Made by a program: the position numbers and the translations under genes
Shown: positions 20,930 through 32,902 of the stretch, piece by piece
Position numbering within the stretch: position 1 is the first letter of the stretch
Layout: each line of letters opens with the position of its first letter
The notes under the pieces: generated by a model
The model's database searches: none
What the model saw: the letters and a program-made list of their open reading frames with translations, nothing else
Told to the model about the DNA's origin: nothing
NCBI GenBank assembly: GCA_036346375.1
Contig: CM070500.1
Location: 72,358,525-72,422,524, forward strand
Origin: Guadua angustifolia
Taxonomy: Eukaryota; Streptophyta; Magnoliopsida; Poales; Poaceae
DNA length: 64,000 bases
Reading direction: 5' to 3'

Positions 20930-23420
20930 TTCTTCATGATTATCTAGATAAAGATTTTCAAATGTCTCAAACAACTTAACATTTTCTTAATGTGTTGAGC
21001 TCGTTAATGAGCTTGTTCCCGATCTTTCACAATGAAAAGTATTTCCACCATCTCACTTATCATATTTGTTCTTCTCTCCTAGATTATTCTTCCAGATAAA
21101 ATGAAAACAGACTCTGAAGAAACTATGGAGACATGAACTGTTAATACATCTCGTGCTAATATGGAAAACATCGGATATGTTATCTTGTGCTTGTGCCACC
21201 ACTGCAAAATATTGAAGTCCTCTTGCTGCTCTTGATAGTTGAAAATGTCGCTGTTGAGATAGGCAGTTAGCTCCCCACCACTTGTTGTGTCCGCACTTGA
21301 CGTTGTTGTAGTCGAACTCCTTAAGAAAGAGCCACCAGCACCCCATATCTTTCTCCACGTTGTTTTTTTCTTACCTATTGTGGGTGCTGGAGGAGGTCGC
21401 TGCATGCAATGTCCATCAAACTTTTGATTGTGCTTAGCATAAACTTGAGATAAGTTAACACGGATATTTGAAAAATAACTAGAATAATCAGTACCCACCG
21501 CAACACTTAAAAGTGAGAGAACATTAGAAAAATCTTTGAACTTTAGCTCTAGAATCCAAAATAAAGGCAAATGCATATAACATAGGAGTTTCTTGCTAAT
21601 ATTTCAAAAATTTAGTCTTTATAGCATAAACAGATACACACAAATATTATCATTTTTGTGGTTACTTAAGTGGATAGCAATTTCTAGAATATGATGCACA
21701 ATTAAAGGAGAGGTTGAGTAATAAACTCCAGATAAAGCAATAGTGGAATCATAAAAAAGTTTCAAAAATAACAGTAGGTATTAGCAACATACCAACATTG
21801 CTCTGCAAGTAGCGGTTGACCATCCTGGCTATGATAGGGTTGTTAATAAAACAGAAAATATGCTCTTATAAGGTATGAGAGACTTAAGCATCAAGTAAGT
21901 AGAATTCCATCTAACAGGCATATCCAAACAAAATTTACGTGGATGTACCTCCATTACAATACAATAAGTCTTATATACTTCTACTCGTTAATTAGAATTA
22001 TTTAAGAAAGATATTTCAGTGCGAAAAGGTTCAGGGTACTAGTCTAACTTTTTCAAACTAGATTTAACTGTAAGATTAATAATATGGTAAGCACAAAACT
22101 GATGTAATAAGAAAGATTCGGCATACGAATTAAAAAACGAAGTAAGAATGGCCATGGCATAAGTGTTTACTAAGCATTATCTAATGTTATTGTAAAAATT
22201 TTATCTGTAAGGCCAAAATCTTTCACAACTTTTACAATACAATCAACAATATTTTCACCAGTGTGTACTACATCAATTAATTTGAATTCTATAATTCTCT
22301 TCTCTAGTTGCCAATCATGGTTTACATAATGAGCAACTACACTAAGGTAATTCTCTTTAGCCCTATCACTCCATATGTCTGATGTCAAAGACACAAAAAG
22401 TATAGGTATTAAATTGCTCTTTTAGCTTACTACGATAATTATTATAATATTTAATCAGAGCTTTAGTTGTTGTCTGTCTAGAAACTGCAGAAAACCTAGG
22501 ATTATAAGCAGCCTTAATATAATTTTCAAATGCAGGTGACTCACCAAAATTTAAAGGAAAATCTTGAGAAGCGATTAATTGACAAAGAGATTCACAAGCT
22601 ATCTTAAAATTGTAATCCTAGTTACGTACCATACTGATATGTCTCAAGCATGGGATCGCGTCTATTTCAGGAAGAAAAATCAACGCTGATCCAGCAGAGG
22701 AAGCGTGAGGACTTAGGATTCTATAGATAGTATTCTAATCATGGAAGGATTGTATTAGGAATTATCAAATAAGAGTTAGAATCGGACTCTTTAAAAGACT
22801 ACTATATAATTGTGTCAAAAGTAATAAGATAGCAGCTTGAGTTTGCAAAAACAATTTAGGTGGTGGCTCCGACTAACAGCCAATTTATCGAGTCTCCATT
22901 GCTTCCACCACCACGACGTCCGGCGATTGTTCTGATCGTCAGCCGGTGACGCGTTCGTTCACGCAAGGGCATCCGGCTTTAGTCCAGCTCTGTTCGGGAC
23001 TAGAGTTCGCTTCGCAAAGGACAAGGAAGGAAGGGCGTATCACATACCATCGGAGTTGTAATATAGCTGCATTCGTCTCAAAGCTGCCCCAATTTTCTTT
23101 TATAGCTCTCAGCATGTCTCTTCAAATGCCACGTTCCACCTGAAGATTCCATAGTTAATTTGTTCTTACAATATTTACAAATAGATACCTGCTCAGAACA
23201 CTGTCTGATGTCTCGAAAATTTGCTCGAAATCTTCCCAAACTCCTGATAACTGCGTCTTGATCTTTTTGTCCTAGTGCTTATTGACGTAGTAGCACTTGT
23301 AGAGCCTGAGAATGGTACAGGTACTGCAGCTTCTTCATTTTCATAGGATGCAAGAAGCTTCTCGAGTGAAATCCTAAAATCAGAAGCTGAGAAGGACGGA
23401 AAATCTTGATGCTCCATAGA
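20930..23420 (-). pseudogene. RICESLEEPER/Ac-like hAT transposase pseudogene
   Basis: Second hAT transposase, minus strand. 23417-23193: N-terminal region with a basic SRRSYQEFG-like entry to a BED finger; 23150-23060: the end of the BED finger (SSGGTWHLKRHAESYKRK, with Tyr where Cys is expected). 22394-22170: catalytic-core block (MSLTSDIWSDRAKENYLSVV, later FTITLDNAS). 21576-21000: C-terminal dimerisation block (QWWHKHKITYPMFSILARDV, SSESVFILSGRII), ending at a TAA near 21015. Stops and frameshifts separate the blocks, and unrelated LTR-like DNA interrupts the gene between core and BED finger. Compared with the hAT at 15.3-17.5 kb it is a different lineage and keeps the core. Confidence 0.85.
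22640..23055 (+). mobile_element. LTR-like insertion inside the minus-strand hAT gene
   Basis: The hAT coding homology stops at about 22.6 kb and resumes at about 23.06 kb. The interposed DNA reads, on the plus strand, like the LTR of a small copia element: a block similar to the solo LTR at 45917-46154 (ATTAGGAATTATCAAATAAG, ATCGGACTC), then an AT-rich stretch and a GC-rich tail. I could not fix its termini or a target duplication, so solo LTR versus fragment is open. Confidence 0.5.
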
Positions 23421-23649
23421 GAAAACTAAAAAAAAATTATGCTACTGGTACTTTAATATTATTTAAAATAATAAGAACAATAAAAATTAAATCACAATTC
23501 TTACTTTGATTTCTTCACAGAAGCCGGAGGCCGAATATCGGATTTTTGAATTTTTGGCAAAACTATTTTGAATTTTGCTAAATTATCATCGAGAGCAAGA
23601 GAATTCTCACAAGAGAACGAAGAGAAGAGATTGCAAGTTTGCTAGTGGG

Positions 23650-24790
23650 GAAATAAGGGAAATGACTCCCCCGTTTTTTGGTAGCACAAATCTGTCCCAA
23701 TCTGAATTGCGATTTGCAGAATTTTTTTGTTTCGTGGTGCTTCGTTAATTCCTCTTGTATTTGTCAAGTTTCTTCTCCAGTTTTTTGGTAGCACATGCTC
23801 CCAGTCCGTTTCAATTATCCACTTCAGTGATCGAGTGGTAATGCTAATACTGTTTGCAGGGGATGATGTCCCAGATAAATCCTCTCTGCAGAAAAGAAGA
23901 AATTTGAGGTACATGATGTACCAAATCCGATTCCATTTTTACCACTCAATAATGTATGTGCTAATTTCTGAAATTAGTGTGATGTAGTCAGATCCAAAAT
24001 TGGGGATTGATTAGTAGCATGGCAGATGGTGATAAATCTTTGTACTAATTGCTGCTTGATTTTTCTTGCATGTATTCGCAATGGAGTGGTTCTAAAATCC
24101 AATCAAGTAAGTAATACATGTACAGCAAGATGTGCTCAAGGATGTGCCCCCATGAGCAACTACAGCTCAAATTTAGACTGGAATGTGCGCATTGATTTGC
24201 TTACATGATTTTAAATTTCAGTGTAAATTTTATTTTAGATTAGTAACAGCTACTTATGTTGTGAAAATGATCATTATATGGATGATCGTAAAATATGAGA
24301 TGGAAATCAATCGACAGGTTTACTGAGATTGTTGAATAGATATGCATTCTTCATTTTTGTTCGTGATCCTGAGTTGAAGTGATCGCCGTTCTCTCATGGT
24401 GCTTTTTTTTTCCCCTTTTAGTGTAGGGCTGTTTCAAGGATGAGCTCGATCTTTAGGCAGTAGAACTTGATCGTAAAAAGATTAATTTAAGTATTATTAT
24501 ATTTCTATGCAGACATGCAAAATAATCAAATCCACTCATAATGTCCTTCAAACGGTATCACAGTTTCAAAGGTTGTCCCTGAGGCAGATAGCATGACAAG
24601 CAAGTTGAAGGGCACTAAAAAAACAAACAAGAGGAAGGAGAGCGAAGCCAGTTCATCTCCCTCTGTAGAACCGGAGAAGACAGCAAAGTCAGTTCGTCTC
24701 CTCTATAGCACTAGAACCTTGAGAACCTGCTGCAGCTGTAGATGCTTGAGTGTTTACCATCCATTGTGTGAGAGTTCTTCATAGGTGACT
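23650..24790 (+). pseudogene. possible gene fragment or low-expression small gene, function unknown
   Basis: I do not recognise this. Two stretches look exon-like: 23861-23908, bounded by TTTGCAG and GTACAT, reading GDDVPDKSSLQKRRNLR; and about 24572-24690, reading a basic, Ser-rich nuclear-type segment (SKLKGTKKTNKRKESEASSS, PSVEPEKTAKS). A third possible exon after a TTTCTATGCAG acceptor near 24512 reads TCKIIKSTHNVLQTVSQFQ. They may be remnants of a gene broken by the flanking transposons, or chance. The composition differs from the neighbouring AT-rich repeats. Confidence 0.25.
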
Positions 24791-24935
24791 ATGTTCTTGG
24801 CCCTATAAGATGTCAGTTGAGGTTTGAAGCATGCAGAAGCATGGAGTGTGCAATCTATAGTTGTTCAGAGGGGGCTGGTGTTCACAGGAGGTTTTTCTGC
24901 GAGCATGAGTGTTTTATAGTCTTGTAGCGGACTTA

Positions 24936-25240
24936 GGCCCTGTTTGACAAAGCTCTGCTCCCAGCTTCTGCAGAGTGAATCTGTGAAGCTCTGCCAAACA
25001 GCAGTTTTCTGAGAATCGCTCTCAGGGTGATTCCCGTGAAGTGATTCTCCGAAATGAACTAGGAGCTGGGAGCTGAAAAAAGTTGATTCTCCTGATTCAC
25101 TCCCAACAAAGAGTCAGTTTCTCCATAGAGTTTATCCTATGGATTCGTTAGAGAATCACTTTCAGCGACAGAATCACTTCTCTCAGAGAATCACTTCTAA
25201 CAGAGAATCAGAATCAGATGGAGCTCTACCAAACAGGCCC
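24936..25240. mobile_element. MITE-like element with GGGCCTGTTTGG ends
   Basis: Left end GGCCCTGTTTGACAAAGCTC; right end, read inward, GGGCCTGTTTGGTAGAGCTC. It is flanked by TTA-rich sequence. The interior repeats GAGAATCACTTCT-like motifs and pairs with itself. The ends resemble the elements at 14741 and 45507, but the interior differs, so it is a related rather than identical family. Confidence 0.7.
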
Positions 25241-25739
25241 TTACTACATCAAGATCTAGATCCTGAGATAGTCAGCTTTACATTTAAGTCAAGTGACAAA
25301 GTTTTAGATTTCATAATTTATCACTTCTCACCTTGTAAAGTTGTGTCTCTGAATTATTAGATATGTGTACGGATTTTGCAGCTCGTTTCTTTTTTGAATA
25401 TTGCCTGAGACTACAAATTCAGTGGCCATCTTTCACAGAATCACAGCTTGTTTTGCTACGTAACTTCTTACTAGATTCTGTTGCATGCTGAGATAAGTCA
25501 TTTGAACCCTGTGCTGCTTCAGCTTGCTTTCTTTCTAGACTGATAATATGGTTTTCGTTTTCAGTTTCAATGATTCTGTCTACGTTTCGTAAAATTGTTG
25601 ATTCGTTATGCGTCCCTGTTACCGAAAGAGTACAATGTTCAGATTTATAAGGTGCAGTGTCACGGAAGAAGCTTTCCTGATGAATAATAGGGGAGCATCT
25701 CTGAAGGTGTTGAATGACTAGTATAGTATCTCAACAAGA

Positions 25740-26170
25740 TTTCCTTCGAAGGGTTCATGCAAAAATTGGAGCATTTCTTTGTAACGACGTGCTAAAAATA
25801 AATTCCAGAAACTCCTAAGGGTCCATGCAAAAAATCGGAGTGCCTCTCTGTACGAAACGATATGCTAAAAATAATTTTCGAAAATTTCGAAGGGTTTGTG
25901 CAAACATTTGAGTGTTTTTTTGTAAAAAATGGGGCGTCAAAAAACAAACGAAAGAAACTTCGGGGGTCTTCTAGGGAAAAATTAGGCTCTAAATCGAGAG
26001 GTTCTTTTCACAAAAAATAGCTAGAATGATCTAAACGTAACTACGCTCTTTTTTCGGTATTTATTTAGGATCTTTTCACAAAAATTTGTGATTTTTCTGA
26101 ATGAGAAGATTCTTTTCGTAAAAAATGCGAGAAGGACCTACACATAATTACATATTTTTGTAAGACCTAA
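25740..26170. repeat. degenerate short tandem repeats
   Basis: A unit of about 70 bp with the core GAAGGGTTCATGCAAAAATT, then GGAG(C/T) and a poly-T stretch, occurs at about 25747, 25816 and 25888. It is followed by three related units with TTCTTTTCACAAAAAATAG at about 26005, 26072 and 26110. No coding content. Confidence 0.6.
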
Positions 26171-26379
26171 ACAAAAAAAAACAAAAACGAGCTAAACTGA
26201 GCCGGCCGGTCGAGTTGAGCCGCGCGGCCAGCTCGGCTCAAATCGCCGAGAGTGGCGGGATATTGCCAACTTTAATATAGGTATTATTATGCCTTAATAG
26301 ATGATAGCTACTCTCTAATACAATCTCAGAGCCAGCTGTTTTTTTTTTTAAGATGATACTGTTGGTGCATCACTAGACA

Positions 26380-27158
26380 CGTGATTGTGTTGTGGTCTAG
26401 CGTGACTCTTCGACATTCGACGTCACTCGAAAGGCAACGAACCATGGGATGTACCTACACCGTGCTTGTGCCGTGCAGTTACAAAGCCACGCCTTCTCTG
26501 GCCGCCGACGCACTTTTTTCTTTAAGCTACGGCTCTCTATTAAATAAATTTACAGAAATTGCTCACTTAATTAATTAATCACTTAGTTAACCGGTTTATT
26601 TAATCAAATCACTTATTGTGATGATTGCCTAGCCTACCGAGCATTCCTAACTCGGCAAAATTCGACTCGTGATGACCTACTGCGTGACAGTTCTGTCGTG
26701 ATGGACTATGCTGCTGCAATATAGAAGCATGATAAATAATACATGTAATTTACCATCGCTTTCGCAATCAGATAAGACTAATTTTATAAACATACGGAAG
26801 TTAGATTTGAAAAAGTAAGTAAAACAAAATAAAATTGCGAGACGGAAAAAAAAAAAGAAAAAAGGGAATGGTTCATGTACTTGCTAAGATGCTAGCAGCA
26901 ATTGCATCATTTCTCAACCGTCACTTTCCATCGTCGCGGGCTACCCAACAAACCGAAGGAGGAGGCAGCAGCAGCTCGCGGGGCGGGGGAAGCCAAGACG
27001 CACTTGGCCACCGCCACCCTCCTCTCTCTGCCTTGACCGCCTCGCCTCGATCGGTCGCTCCGGCCGCGCGTGCGTCGCGAGCCGCGACCGAGATTCTCCG
27101 GGGTCGGGGGGATCCCCGTCTGCTACGTACGGTGCTTGGCGTGGGTGAGGAAGGGGTG
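26380..27158 (+). promoter_or_regulatory. upstream region and 5' leader of the ZIFL gene
   Basis: A GC-rich leader begins at about 26930 and runs into the ZIFL start codon at 27159. Upstream the sequence is AT-rich. I did not identify a reliable TATA box or named metal-response motif. The reading frame of exon 1 stays open upstream to an ATG at 26835, which adds 108 low-complexity codons. I do not take these as coding, because family members begin about 20-30 residues before the CPGC motif. Confidence 0.45.
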
Positions 27159-30100
27159 ATGGGGGATGATGTCGGCGGCGACGGCGGCGGGGCGGCCGAG
27201 CCGCTGGTGAGAAGGGCGTGCTACCACCCGGGCTGCCCCGGGTGCAGGGTGGACAGGAGGAAGGCGGAGCGGGAGGGGTTACTCCCCTTCAGGGAGCTCT
27301 TCAACGTCTGGCTCGTCACCATCTGCTCCAGTGCGCGATCGCTTTTTCCTCTTCCTCCTCTTGTTATCTTTCATTAGTTTTCTTCTTTTGAACAAGAGCA
27401 AAATTGATGGCGACATCGTCCTAGTATATATGCAGGGATCCTCTTCTTGTTTCCTTTCTTTTGTAATTTCGCTTAGTTAGAACATTTAGTATTGCCATGA
27501 ATAACCGGACGGTGAGTGCGATGGTTTGCCGCGATCGGCTCCAGCAGTGGATTGGTGTTCGTGCATTTGGATTTTTCGTCGCGCTGGCTGTGTTTCCCTC
27601 TACCGTGCAGGTTCTCGTCTTGTGGGCTGCCTCTAGGCTTGTACTAGACTAGTCGGTGTTGCTTTTCTTTTTCGTCCTTCATATGCTTTTTATACGCTTG
27701 TACAGTCGGCTCTCTCCCGAACAATTTGGTAATATCGGTCCTTGCGTTCCTCGTGGTTGGTTTGTCTTGTTTTCTGTGGAGAGATATCTATGATATCCGT
27801 GTGTAAAGATGAACAAGAGATCGGCTTCATGGGTTTTGTTGCTTTGGTTGTTCTTTGTTGAGCTTTGTACTCTTGGCCTTGGTTTCCTTTTCTCTTCTTC
27901 TTGCAATTTTGGCCTGAAGCGTGCAGCTTTGGCTTTGTTCACTTTCACTTGTTCATGTCCAATGCGACAGCACTCAAACTTTTGCCTTTGTTACATAGTG
28001 CTAGCTGCTCCTGCTTGGTTAGGGCATTCGTATCTTTCTAGTTTTCCTGTCGACTGTCACCCACAAGTTTTGGAATAAGAAGAATTGTTCCATTCTTTTC
28101 CTCTTTGGAGAGAATCCACTTTTGAGTGCCAAAGGCAGGCATCCGATGTCACTGAAAAGGAGAAAGGCTTTCAGGCACGGCAAATCCAAGCAACTCTGAA
28201 TACAAGCTGGCCTAAGGGATTGGGCCAGCCTCGACACTATTTTCGGATGTGGCATTGTTATTCCGTGATCAAACTACCCAAAACTGTAAACAGGACACAG
28301 CCACACTAATAATGGGCTGCTAAAATTGGCACTACAATCCTTTAAAAAAGGTGACCACAATACTTAAAAATAGGTGACCACAATACGATGGCTCCTTTGG
28401 GTGTTGCTGTATGCTAATGCTAGCGGCTTGGTCCAAATGGGCTGAGCTCGCCTCCTGGGCTCTTTGATGTAGTTGAAAGTTGGAGAGTTCTATGGCTGTC
28501 ATATACTCATTATATATGCATATCCTTGCTGTTGGAATGGGCTCGTGTCTATTCCATGGACCTCAAAGCTATATATAAGACATGTACAAATAGTAGAAAA
28601 CACCCTATACAGATATACTTCTAACATCCCCCACCCCTCAAAACTCATGGTGGATCGAATATACTAAGTTTGGAGAGATAGAAGCTATACTGAGCCCTAA
28701 TATGCACCTTTGTGAAGCTCTTAAGGCACATACGGAAGAATGACTTGCTGTTGCACTTGCGACCGCATGTAGGAAGCATCAACCACAATGTGCTTGGTGA
28801 GGTCATTCTTCATTGGATCTCGAGCAATGCTGATCACACTAATGTTGTCTGACAAATAACGTAGTCGGTGCAGGAACTGAAACACCAAAGTCCTCAAGGA
28901 GCAATGTAGCTATGTGATCTCCGCTGTCACAGATGCTAATGCCCTCAGCTCAGCCTCAGCACTCGAGTGGGAAATTATAGTATGCTTCTTAGCCTTCCAA
29001 GCAAGCAAGGAAGAACCAAGGAAGACACAAAAGGCAGCGAGAGACTAATGATCAGAAGGATTACTAGCCCAGGTTGCATCAGAGTACGCCTGAAACTATA
29101 AGGACCTGGAGCGAGGAAAGAAAAGGTGCCGACTGATGGTCCCACGAAGATATTGCAGAACTCAAATGAGGTGACTATAGTGGAGTTGGATAGGAGCAGA
29201 AACGAACTGACTCAGAATATGTACAACATGAGAGATGTCAGGATGAGTGACCAAGATAAACCAAGCTCCATACAAGGTGGAGGTAGTGAGTGGGATCCTC
29301 AAGAGGGGTACCGTTAGTATGAAGAAGCCGAAGGTGAAGCTCCAAAGGAGTATCCCCTGTGCGTTGATAAGTGAAACAAGCGCAATCAAGAAGATCCTGG
29401 ATGTACTTCTATTGGGAGAGTTAGTTGCAATCAGGCGTAGAGGTGACCTTAATCCCAAGGAAGTAACAAAGAGGACCCAAATCAGACATCTGAAACTGCT
29501 TACTAAGACGAGTCTTCACAAAGTCAATAAACTGAGGATCGTCCTCAGTGATGAGCATATCATCCACATAGAGAAGGAGGGTCCGACCATGAGAGGAGCT
29601 GTGAACAAAGAGAGCAGGGTCCTGCGCACTAACAGAGAAGCTGGCAATAATGACAACGGAGGTGAAATGCTTAAACTAAGCACAAGGGCTTGTTTGAGCC
29701 TATAGAGAGAACGGCGGAGATGACAAACCTAATTGTTAGGAACAAAATACCCAAGAGGTGGATGCATGTAGACCTCACACAGCTTGCCATTGAGAAAGTT
29801 CTTAACAATAAGTTGGGAGATAGTCCATTGCCGAATAGAGGCAACAATGACAAGAGTATGAACAGTGGTAATATGAGCAACACGAGCAAAATTCTCATCG
29901 TAGCCACACCCATACTCCTGCTGAAAATCATGTGCCACAAGACACGCTTTGTAGCGTTCAATGGTACCATCAGAGCAAGTCTTGATCTTATAGACCCACT
30001 TGCACATGATAGGAGTAACACAAGCAGGAATGGTAACAAGGTCCCAAGTGCTAGTACGCTCTAAGGTAACAATCACCTTAGCCATAATGAGTTGTCATTC

Positions 30101-32864
30101 AGGATGAGAGGCATCATTACGATAAGAGATAGGTTTAGTAAAATAAGTAGCAGAAGCTACAAAGCCATAGCGATCAGGACGCAAAATCGTACTCCAATCA
30201 CAAAGAGCATACCTCAAAGGAGATACCGGAGCAGGATCCAACAAGGATAGAAGAATCAGAATGAGGCTGGCAAGTGCAATGGAAAGAAAAGGGGGAGACC
30301 TCAACAAAAGAGCTGGTGGGATCCTTCGGTGGGGAAGCAAGAGGAGCCAAGTGAGAAGGAGCGAAAGGTGAAGCCGGTGCAGGTGATGGAGGACATGGAG
30401 CGAAGCCAACAAAGTGAAGGGCTGAGGATTAAGAAAAGTCAGAAAGAAGATCGACTCAATGAGAGAGTCCAGACTGGAACTAGTGTCACGAGGATAGTAA
30501 GGCCGGGACTCATCGAAGGTACGTGTGAAATGCACATTCGATGAGCAACATGATTATAGCAGCAGCAACCATTGTGCTCAACACTATAGCCAAGCAAAAC
30601 ACATTCAACTGACTGAGCAGTCAGCTTCGTGCACTCACGGGGTGGAAGAAAAATAAAGCAAATGCAACCAAAGGCACGAAGGTGACTGTACTAAGGATAC
30701 CTACAGTAGAGATGCTTAACTGGAGTGGAACCCTGAATAACAGTGGAGGGCTTTAGGTTGACAAGATAGACGACCGTAGAAATAGCCTCAGCTCAAAAGT
30801 GTGGCTAGCATCAAAGTGTAGGCAGTCTTAAGAAGGTGATGATACGTGCGCTCATAAACACCATTCTGAGTATAAGCACTAGGACATGAGTATTGAAGAA
30901 GAGTGCTTGCTCTAAAAGAAATCGACGGAAAGCAACAAACAAGAACTCACCAATAGAATCTACATGGAAAACACGAATAGCTAAGTCAAACTGAGTAAGG
31001 ACCATAGTAGCAAAAGATCGATAAATATGAGGAACCTGACTACGAGAAGACATAAAATAAATCCAAGTATGGCGAGAGTAGTCATCAATGAAGATCACAT
31101 TTCAAAACGAATAAAGCTGGACAACATACATCAGAGTAAATCAGATCAAAAGGATGAGTGAAAAGAGTCACTAGAACCATTAGGGAGATGCAGCTGCTTG
31201 CCAATCTTGCAACCCATACAAGATAAAGAAATATCATCTGGAACAGACCCAAGAACACCACTACCTACTAAAGATGAAAGATGTGAGCCACATAGATGAC
31301 CTAGGCGATGATGCCACTGAGTAAAACTAATGGAAGTGGCGACAGCGAAGGCAATGGTAGTATTGGTTGACTGACTGGTGAAGGCAATAGAAGTGGGGGA
31401 AAGTGAAGCTAGTTGAGCTCCTAGAGATGTTGGGAATCAAGGCAGCGTGGGCCAGTAACAACCAGAGTCCCTATGCGGTGGTCCTGAACACAACACGAGT
31501 CAGGCTCAAGAATGATACAACAATCATGATCAATAATCTAACCCACAAACATAAGCTACATAGCAAGCCTAGGATCATGAGAAACTGCAGGAACATAGAA
31601 ACTAGGAGTGGAAAGAGTTCCTTGACTAACAACAAGAAGAGAAGTACCATCTATAGTCTGAGTGGAAACAGATAGAACAGAGGGACTCAAAGAGGTGAGG
31701 TGAGTGAAATTTGGTGTCGTGGAAGGAAGCATTAGAGTCCAGAATTTAAGGACATGATATACCTGAAATGGAAGACTGAGTGGCAAGATTGGCAGTAACC
31801 GAAGAGCCTGAGGTAGGGCTGATGACCAGAGATCATCTACTAAGCGGTGTCTGGTTAGCAAGGAGGTACCAACACCTAACTGAGTAGAGCCACATTGGGG
31901 ACGACCACCTTTGCCCTGGCTCCTCCATCACACCGACACCAGGTATAGTGAAGGCCACTAGTAGAGGCACTCGCAGCAGCCACTGGTGCTTCCACCTGTG
32001 TGGAAAGAGTAGTAGAAGCTATTGCCACAGGAGTTGTAAGAGTAGTGAGCATACAGGCAACTAGGACGACAGGAGTTGACTACCGAGTCATGCTGCTAAG
32101 GTGAGTCTTCTCAGAACGAACAAATTTGAATTCCTCCACAGGGATGGATGCGGTCGACTGTCATGCTCCGAATGAGAATGTTGATGGTGCAATCTTCATC
32201 ATCATGTCGTTTCTATAGGCATGAAGGATAGACTAGTACATCTCCACAGCATCCTCAAATGTGGTGAAGACATCAGGATTCACCGAAGCAGTGCCCATAT
32301 CGACAGGTGGCCTAGCCGGTAGAGCTGGCAGGGCCGCTCACCAGTGAGGTGCTCCCAGAGATGCTGACTTTGAGGTAGATCCTCAAGTGCATAGACCACT
32401 CCTAGAAGTTTGTGCCATTGAACATGACCTTCATGAGTGGGATGGAGATAGAGGAGTTGGCAGCGGCATCAGCTCAGAGCACTTCGGGCTTAGGAGAGGA
32501 TCTGAAGGAGCTGATGTCAGTGGCGGCAGCGTGAGCCGGAGACAACCGAGACAAGGTGGCGGTGGTGATGGCTGAGGCGGAGGAGCCGGCTGGCAGTAGT
32601 GGTGAGGACGACCGAGGACATCGGGATCAGCAACAACGACCGAGACAAGTTAAGGACGGAGTGGGCGAGAGCAACCGAAGGTGGTGGTGGCTAAAATAGA
32701 GCCGACGATGGTGGGACCCTAGATCCGGGTGCGACTACGCTTGATCTGGCGATCGAGAGCGGATCCGGTTGGATCCAGCCGAGAACGGGGCAGCGACAAC
32801 CTTGGGACCCTGAACATGGGCACGATGGCATTGGATTTGGCGAAGGGTAGGGCGGTATGCGCTC

Positions 32865-32902
<38 letters not shown>

